DNA from: Pseudanabaena sp. lw0831
GTDB lineage: Bacteria > Cyanobacteriota > Cyanobacteriia > Pseudanabaenales > Pseudanabaenaceae
Assembly (NCBI RefSeq): GCF_016584665.1
Contig: NZ_BBJB01000073.1
Location: forward strand, 1 to 64,000
Length of the DNA: 64,000 nt
Direction: 5' to 3'
In this document: in pieces, positions 59,208-64,000 of the stretch
How the letters are laid out: every line of letters starts with the position of its first letter
Position numbering within the stretch: position 1 is the first letter of the stretch
The notes under the pieces: generated by a model
What the model was told of the DNA's origin: nothing
Databases searched by the model: none
Seen by the model: only the letters and a program-made list of their open reading frames with translations
Translations under genes and position numbers: made by a program

Positions 59208-61559
59208 ATGACTACTTCACAGACAAATATCTTAGAAAATGCAAAAAATGGACAACCTGATGCAATCGCTGCTTTATTAAATCGTAATCTTAAACCCAAA
59301 GGCATTACGGCAAAGGCTTCGGTGAAGAACAACTGTTTCTGGATTATGTTAGAAGCAGCAAAGATTCCACCGCAAAAACAACTGGTTGAATTTGTCCGTC
59401 AAGCCTTTACTAAGCTGGAGGTACATACTTATACGACTGTCAAAATTTACGGTAAATGCGTAAATGAAGAGATCCCAGATTGGCATGAGGATCTCGCAAT
59501 TGTGCCAAAGGTATCTTTAAGCCCTGAGATCTTGGCAAAACAAGGTGATGTGAAAGCGATCACTATGTTGATCAAGCAATGGCTTGATCAACATAGTGAT
59601 ATTGCAGTTAAGGTGAGTAAAAAAGATGATTGTTTACTGATTATGCTTGCATCGGTAGAAGTCCCAGATCAGCAGCAAATATCTACAAAAATTCAAACGG
59701 AATTACAGAACCTTCAGGTTGAGTCTGTAACAAAATTAAAAATTTATGGTAAACAAATTGGACAAGAATTTCCTGATTGGCATTTAGAGATAGATGTTTT
59801 ACCAAGTATAACGGTGCTAAAAAGTACAGTAATAGAAAGTATAGTGAAGCCTGTTTTTATTCCACAATCTTCAAAATTAGAGGGAGCTATATGGTGTAAT
59901 CGCGTTTATGAGGTGTTGAATGAGATTGGATATCAACATCTTTATCATCGCGCTAAGTCGGAAGATGACAATAATATCCACGAGATTGTGAAGTCTTATA
60001 TAGATAATTTAGAAGCGGATCTAGAGCTAGATCTGAATCAAATTATCAGGGAAGTAACTGACTTAAATATAAAATTTAATATTCAAATGGATTTAAAAAG
60101 AATCCAAACATTTGTATCTGATCTAGTTACATCTGATTTTAGTGCTGTAAGATTAGCAATTCGAGATCTTAATAGGGTTAGTAATCAGGTTTTATCATAT
60201 GATCTTCCTGAAGATATTGATCAAGTAGTCACTTTCTTTAAAGAATTTTCCAGAGGTGTGTCTGATGTGCTTAATTCAGAAGCGAAGAACAAATCGGCAC
60301 AAGGAGCCGCTACTGGAGCGGTCATAGGTTCTTTCTTTGGACCAGTAGTCGGTACTTTCATTGGTGCTGCTATTGGTGGATGGATTGGAGGAGAAATGGA
60401 GTCAGAAGATATTCAAAATATTCTGAAAAAATATGATCAATCTAGAAATAAATTGCTTATAGAGTGGGACTTGTTCTTACAAAGAGTTTACAAGAGGTTA
60501 AAAGACCTTATTACCAACTTAGTTCAACTTGAACTATTAACCTATCAGTCTATAGAACAATCGAATAATCTGTTGCATGAAGCAAATGATTATTCAGATA
60601 ATGTAGACACTTTAGAGAAAGCAATCAACTTATATAATCAAGCTATTGAGCTTAATCCATCTCTATTGCCAGCCTTGTTTTGGAGAGGTAGTGTTCTAGA
60701 TGACTTAGGTAGATACGACGAAGCTATAGGTTCTTACGATACAGCATTGGAAGTTGAGCCTGAAAATGCTCAAGTATGGTACTTTCGAGGCATTGCACTA
60801 TATAATTCAAGCAAAGTTGAAGAAGCAATGTCTTCCTATGATAAGGCATTACAGATTAATCCTAATTACCATAAGGTGTGGTATTGCCGAGGGAATATAT
60901 TAGATAGCCTAGAGAAATACGAAGAAGCTATTTTATGTTATGACAAAGCTCTAACTATCGAACCTAATGATTCAGAATCATGGCGTAGTAGAGGTAATTC
61001 CTTATTAAATTTAGAGATGTATGAAGAAGCGATTAATTCTTACACTCAAGCAGTGAAGCATAATTCTGAACTATATCAAGTTTGGTTTTCTCAAGGCTTG
61101 ATTCTAGATGATTTAGAGCGATATGAAGAAGCGCTTATATCTTTCGATAGAGCTTTGCAAATTCATCCTGACTACCACGAAGCCTTTTGCAATCAAGGAA
61201 ACACGCTAATTAGCTTAGAAAGATATGAAGAGTCAATTCTATCTTTTGATAGGGCATTGGAACTCAATTCTAACAATGCTGATATTTGGTTCAATAGAGG
61301 CTTTTCACTACATAGTTTAGGAAGATATGAAGAATCAATCTTATCTTATAATAAGGCATTAGAAATCGCTCCTAACTACCATCTAACTTGGTATAACAAA
61401 GCCTGTATTTATTCTCTTCAAGACCAGATCGAACTTGCCTTAGAGAATCTCCAAAAAGCAATTCAACTCGATCCTGAAAAGTGTTGCGAAATGTCAAAGA
61501 CCGACTCAGATTTTGACAACATTCGCCACGATCCACGCTTTCAAGCCTTGATACAATAG
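59208..61559 (+). CDS. TPR protein with duplicated N-terminal domain and glycine zipper
   Basis: The 783-residue protein has two tandem copies of a domain of about 93 residues (8-100 and 107-199). Each copy has a strand like FWIML or LLIML, a KIYGK motif and a PDWH motif (VKIYGKCVNEEIPDWH and LKIYGKQIGQEFPDWH). Similar repeats occur at the N-terminus of other cyanobacterial proteins, but I know no assigned function. A helical region (200-360) follows. A glycine-zipper hairpin (about 365-397, GAVIGSFFGPVVGTF then GAAIGGWIGGE) could insert into membranes. From about 465 to the end there are eight or so TPR units (ALFWRGSVLDDLGRYDEAIGSYDTALEVEP-type). It may be a membrane-associated scaffold. 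Confidence 0.8.
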   Translation: MTTSQTNILENAKNGQPDAIAALLNRNLKPKGITAKASVKNNCFWIMLEAAKIPPQKQLVEFVRQAFTKLEVHTYTTVKIYGKCVNEEIPDWHEDLAIVPKVSLSPEILAKQGDVKAITMLIKQWLDQHSDIAVKVSKKDDCLLIMLASVEVPDQQQISTKIQTELQNLQVESVTKLKIYGKQIGQEFPDWHLEIDVLPSITVLKSTVIESIVKPVFIPQSSKLEGAIWCNRVYEVLNEIGYQHLYHRAKSEDDNNIHEIVKSYIDNLEADLELDLNQIIREVTDLNIKFNIQMDLKRIQTFVSDLVTSDFSAVRLAIRDLNRVSNQVLSYDLPEDIDQVVTFFKEFSRGVSDVLNSEAKNKSAQGAATGAVIGSFFGPVVGTFIGAAIGGWIGGEMESEDIQNILKKYDQSRNKLLIEWDLFLQRVYKRLKDLITNLVQLELLTYQSIEQSNNLLHEANDYSDNVDTLEKAINLYNQAIELNPSLLPALFWRGSVLDDLGRYDEAIGSYDTALEVEPENAQVWYFRGIALYNSSKVEEAMSSYDKALQINPNYHKVWYCRGNILDSLEKYEEAILCYDKALTIEPNDSESWRSRGNSLLNLEMYEEAINSYTQAVKHNSELYQVWFSQGLILDDLERYEEALISFDRALQIHPDYHEAFCNQGNTLISLERYEESILSFDRALELNSNNADIWFNRGFSLHSLGRYEESILSYNKALEIAPNYHLTWYNKACIYSLQDQIELALENLQKAIQLDPEKCCEMSKTDSDFDNIRHDPRFQALIQ
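59561..59598. repeat. Perfect 17-bp inverted repeat inside a gene
   Basis: CACTATGTTGATCAAGC (59561-59577), loop AATG, and its exact complement (59582-59598). It codes for ITMLIKQWLDQHSD of the second N-terminal domain copy. The first copy has no such DNA symmetry. Confidence 0.9.
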
Positions 61560-61570
61560 GAGAAAACACC

Positions 61571-61795
61571 ATGATTACAACTACAGAAATCCTCCAAACC
61601 ATTCCCAAACTCTCTCAAGAAGACTGCTTCCAAATAGCAGAAATACTTTTACAAAGACTACTAACTCAAACAAAACCCACCCGCACCCAAATCAACCAAC
61701 AGCTAAAAATCGCCGCCTTACTTGCTGTTGACGACTACACCAACGATCCAGAGCTTACAGCCCTAACTGTCCTTGATGGCAAAGACTTTTACTAA
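61571..61795 (+). CDS. Small antitoxin-like protein (MazE/PemI-type tail)
   Basis: The 74-residue acidic protein has an N-terminal amphipathic helix (EILQTIPKLSQEDCFQIAEILLQRLL), a short linker, then LKIAALLAVDDYTNDPELTALTVLDGKDFY. The final DYTNDPELTALT-LDGKDFY pattern recalls the toxin-binding tails of small cyanobacterial antitoxins found before MazF- or PIN-type toxins. I know this by impression only. No MazF gene follows. The next genes are a DUF433/DUF5615 pair 38 bp further on. AGGAG before the ATG supports translation. It may be an orphan antitoxin. Confidence 0.55.
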   Translation: MITTTEILQTIPKLSQEDCFQIAEILLQRLLTQTKPTRTQINQQLKIAALLAVDDYTNDPELTALTVLDGKDFY

Positions 61796-61833
61796 ATTGT
61801 TGTTTTAGATATTTTCCCATAGGAGATAAACCC

Positions 61834-62172
61834 ATGAGCATAGTTTTAGAACGCGAAGCACCACCCTTTCAAGAAGATGCAACAGGAGCAATCCGCATCG
61901 GCAAAACTAGAGTACTTCTAGAACTAGTAATCAGAGCATTTCTAGACGGAGCATCACCCGAAACCATCGTGCAGCAATACTCCACCTTATCCTTATCCGA
62001 CACTTACAGCGCGATCGCCTACTACCTGCGCCATCAACAAGATATAGAAACCTATCTCCAGCAAAGAGAACAAATAGCCGCAAAAGTTCAGCAACGTTTC
62101 CAAGAACTGCAACCTGATATGAGCCTAATGCGATCGCGCCTATTAGCTAGACGCAATAACCAAGAGACTTAA
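61834..62172 (+). CDS. DUF433 antitoxin (VapB45-like)
   Basis: The 112-residue protein carries the DUF433 winged helix-turn-helix pattern: PPFQEDATGAIRIGKTRVLLELVIRAFLDGASPETIVQQYSTLSLSDTYSAIAYYLRHQQDIETYL, with GxIRIGxTRVxL and a GASPETIVQQYP-like core. DUF433 proteins are antitoxins of DUF5615 PIN-like toxins, and the next gene is exactly that. The gap is five bases. AGGAGAT upstream of ATG 61834 gives a good ribosome-binding site. The C-terminal helical tail (VQQRFQELQPDMSLMRSRLLARR) likely binds the toxin. Confidence 0.88.
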   Translation: MSIVLEREAPPFQEDATGAIRIGKTRVLLELVIRAFLDGASPETIVQQYSTLSLSDTYSAIAYYLRHQQDIETYLQQREQIAAKVQQRFQELQPDMSLMRSRLLARRNNQET

Positions 62173-62177
62173 TTGTA

Positions 62178-62528
62178 ATGCGGTTATTAAGTGACGAAAA
62201 CTTTAACGGAAATATTGTGCGTGGATTATTTTTGCGCCAACCAAGCCTAGACTTGCTAAGAGTTCAAGATGTCAATTTACTGCACGTTGATGACCCAGAA
62301 ATCCTAGAATGGGCAGCAAATAACAATAGGATTCTCCTAACCCATGATCGCGCCACAATGCCAGACTTTGCCTATGAGAGACTTTTCAAAAATCAAGAAA
62401 TGGCTGGGATGTTTGTAGTCAGCGATCGAATGTCAATTAGACAAGCAATTGATGAATTATTGTTAATCATTGAAGTTACCGAACAATCAGAGTGGGATAC
62501 GAAAGTGCTGTATTTGCCATTGGATTAG
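62178..62528 (+). CDS. DUF5615 PIN-like toxin
   Basis: The 116-residue protein starts MRLLSDENFNG, with the first conserved acidic residues of DUF5615 (LSDENF). NNRILLTHDRATMPDFA follows with an Asp in the second acidic site, and later VVSDRMSIRQAIDELLLIIE. It belongs to the PIN-like (Mut7-C-type) nuclease superfamily and would cleave RNA. It pairs with the DUF433 antitoxin directly upstream, a recognised type II combination. Both frames look intact, so the module may be functional. Confidence 0.88.
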   Translation: MRLLSDENFNGNIVRGLFLRQPSLDLLRVQDVNLLHVDDPEILEWAANNNRILLTHDRATMPDFAYERLFKNQEMAGMFVVSDRMSIRQAIDELLLIIEVTEQSEWDTKVLYLPLD

Positions 62529-62626
62529 GATAGCTAAGATTTTGACAACATTCACCGCGATCCACGCTTTCAAGACTTGATACAATAAGATCAGTAAACT
62601 CCATTCATTTAACTCCGTGAGAACCA

Positions 62627-62791
62627 ATGGAAACCTACAAGACCTACATCACCATAGAAAATCCAGAGCGAGTTGCAATTAGCCAAAAGCTCAAAGCCTT
62701 ATTTAAAAAGACTCAAGCCCTACCCGAAATCAGCACAATTACAGACGCAGATATCGAAGCAGAAGTTAGTACCTATCGACAAGGACATTAA
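62627..62791 (+). CDS. 54-residue antitoxin-like protein
   Basis: ATG 62627 opens METYKTYITIENPERVAISQ, continuing to ...TDADIEAEVSTYRQGH and a stop. The ending DADIEAEVSTYR is like those of short antitoxins preceding PIN toxins (pattern DxxIxxEVxxYR). It ends four bases before the next ATG (62796), so the two would be co-translated, but the next gene is not a PIN toxin. The sequence 62535-62585 just upstream resembles the end of the TPR gene (FDNIRHDPRFQ, then IQ and TAG at about 61510-61559), a small duplication. Confidence 0.5.
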   Translation: METYKTYITIENPERVAISQKLKALFKKTQALPEISTITDADIEAEVSTYRQGH

Positions 62792-62795
62792 AGTT

Positions 62796-63440
62796 ATGGT
62801 TCAACTTCTCCGAATTTCTGAAGAAACAAGCCTTGAAAAACTAGAACAAGACTTTCTTTTACAACGTAACGACGATCGCAACTTCTTTTTAGAATGGCAA
62901 CAGGATCTACCAAATCTGACCGAAAGCGATCGCGAAAACTTGCAACGGATCACAGAACTTTATGAACGCATTAGTCGGCGGTCGGTGGTTTCAGAAAACA
63001 TCATCAAAATGGCGATATTGTCTCCATTGCTGGATCTCGCGGGCTTTTATAGCTCCCAATTTGCGATCGCTGACGAAGAATCCATCGAAATAACCACCAA
63101 TGACGGTGAAACCATCTATCGAGGACGTATTGATATTCTCGTAATTCAACAAAGTTTGTGGGTACTAGTCATTGAGTCCAAAAGTAGCAGCTTCTCCTTA
63201 CACAAAGCATTACCCCAAGCCCTTGCCTATATGCTGGCTAGCCCCAACTCAACCAAAACCACCTTTGGTTTAATCACTAATGGCGGTGAATATCGCTTTT
63301 TGAAACTAAATCATCCTAATTTACCTACAGAATCACCACAATACTCCCCATCTTCTCTGTTTTCGATTTCACCCCCAGACAATCATCTTCCCACTGTATT
63401 ACAAATTTTGCGTCGCATTGCCCAAATAATTGCTCCTTAA
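62796..63440 (+). CDS. HsdR N-terminal-like nuclease-fold protein
   Basis: The protein is 214 residues from ATG 62796. A longer frame back to 62673 overlaps the 54-residue gene and is not used. The core SENIIKMAILSPLLDLAGFY, then YRGRIDILVIQQSLWVLVIESKSSSFSLHKALPQALAYM, is the PD-(D/E)xK arrangement of the HSDR_N_2 family (Asp in RIDIL, Glu and Lys in VIESK). TKTTFGLITNGGEYRFLKL follows. In cyanobacteria, many small proteins like this are annotated as restriction enzyme R subunits but stand alone. There is no helicase, so it is not a complete restriction enzyme. Function is unclear. Confidence 0.75.
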   Translation: MVQLLRISEETSLEKLEQDFLLQRNDDRNFFLEWQQDLPNLTESDRENLQRITELYERISRRSVVSENIIKMAILSPLLDLAGFYSSQFAIADEESIEITTNDGETIYRGRIDILVIQQSLWVLVIESKSSSFSLHKALPQALAYMLASPNSTKTTFGLITNGGEYRFLKLNHPNLPTESPQYSPSSLFSISPPDNHLPTVLQILRRIAQIIAP

Positions 63441-63454
63441 ATTAGAATATTTCC

Positions 63455-64000
63455 ATGATTGAGATTGCTGTGTTTGTTTTTCTGGGATGGATATTGTCAT
63501 TGTGTTTGCATGAGTTTGGACATGCGATCGCAGCCTATTATGGGGGAGATACTTCGGTAAAAGCAAAAGGATATTTGACACTCAATCCACTCAAATATGT
63601 CGATCCTGTGGTGACATTGATTATGCCCATGATTTTTCTGTTGATGGGAGGGATTGGACTACCAGGAGCGGCGGTATACATTAATTCTAGTCAGATTCGT
63701 AACCGCATGTGGTTGAGCCTGACTTCGATCGCGGGGCCATTTGCCAGCTTGGTATCGGCGCTAATTCTAGTTGTCATCTATAAATTTAGTATTAGTCAAC
63801 TATCTCAAGACAGCCTTGCAGAGCTTACTGAACTGAAATATACATCTCAGTTGTCTACTGACTTGCTTTTCAATTTATCCATGCCAGAAATCTCAAAATA
63901 CTGGTTCATCTTTGGCTTGTCAATACTTATTTATTTGGAAGTATTTTCGGTAATTCTTAATCTTCTACCCATTCCTTCTCTAGATGGGTATGGCGCGATC
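63455..64000 (+). CDS. Site-2-protease-family membrane metalloprotease (partial)
   Basis: The gene starts at ATG 63455 and runs off the window. The 182 visible codons encode MIEIAVFVFLGWILSLCLHEFGHAIAAYYGGD, with the zinc-binding HEFGH (residues 19-23) inside the first membrane helix. LNPLKYVDPVVTLIMP and, near the end, LNLLPIPSLDGYGA follow. The last contains the third metal ligand motif (NxxPxxxxDG). This is the M50/S2P (rseP-like) arrangement in the small multi-helix form common in cyanobacteria. It would cleave membrane proteins within the bilayer. No PDZ domain is seen in the visible part. Confidence 0.85.
   Translation, partial: MIEIAVFVFLGWILSLCLHEFGHAIAAYYGGDTSVKAKGYLTLNPLKYVDPVVTLIMPMIFLLMGGIGLPGAAVYINSSQIRNRMWLSLTSIAGPFASLVSALILVVIYKFSISQLSQDSLAELTELKYTSQLSTDLLFNLSMPEISKYWFIFGLSILIYLEVFSVILNLLPIPSLDGYGAI

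Noticed and set aside
62673-62795. 41-residue extension of the HSDR_N-like protein
   Set aside because: It is the other frame of the 54-residue gene. The ATG at 62796 begins the conserved part.

Overview
The window looks like a chromosomal segment of a cyanobacterium. The octamer GCGATCGC (HIP1) recurs throughout. Cyanobacterial marker genes are present: ycf39 (photosystem II assembly), sepF, a CrhR-type RNA helicase, class I fructose-1,6-bisphosphatase, a NatD-type permease, DUF3082 and other cyanobacterium-only small proteins, and an OprB/SomA-type porin with an SLH domain. A Pseudanabaena-like lineage is my guess; the sequence alone does not prove it.

Layout. 0-11.9 kb is mostly housekeeping: ycf39, a thylakoid-associated small protein, a nucleoside transporter, rpsT, a candidate structured RNA in front of a DUF7219-like gene, crhR, an MFS exporter, fbp, a zinc-ribbon PP2C phosphatase and a natD-like permease. 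11.9-19.4 kb (minus strand) holds an MCP-CheA pair of the Pil/Pix type. Just downstream lies a decayed remnant of a second taxis operon (CheY tail, half a CheW, CheA receiver tail). 20-24.9 kb has a deoxyhypusine-synthase-like gene, sbcD, tatD, lpxD and a broken YefM-YoeB-like toxin-antitoxin pair.

25.4-35.3 kb is a phosphonate acquisition and degradation cluster: porin, PhnS2-T2-U2-type ABC transporter, PhnX-like HAD hydrolase, FAD oxidoreductase, ureidoglycolate-lyase-like cupin, PhnZ-like HD oxygenase and a NUDIX hydrolase. A GMC oxidoreductase follows. 37-42 kb has an unknown helical protein, DUF3082, a large FAD enzyme and an orphan FitA-like antitoxin. 42.3-51.9 kb is a type I restriction-modification operon (hsdM-hsdS-hsdR). 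A Septu-like AAA ATPase plus HNH nuclease pair sits inside it, and a HigBA-type toxin-antitoxin cassette appears to have entered the 5' end of hsdR, leaving a 75-bp duplication. 51.9-58.4 kb is core genome (pheT, pipY, sepF, proC, purM). 58.5-63.4 kb is an accessory tract: an unknown gene, a TPR protein with a duplicated N-terminal domain and a glycine zipper, and several small toxin-antitoxin genes. The window ends inside a site-2-protease gene.

The most unusual feature is a set of about two dozen intergenic palindromes. Their arms are long and often perfectly complementary, but the arm sequence differs from copy to copy, around a short recurrent core such as GGCGC-TTC-GCGCC. One pair differs only by compensatory double changes in the aligned stem. 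Several copies share an outer end TAAGTAGCTAnGCAnAATT that supplies gene stop codons. One copy lies inside a YoeB-like toxin gene and adds a tail to the protein. Many probably act as terminators, but their diversity and nested forms suggest a mobile or diversifying element family.
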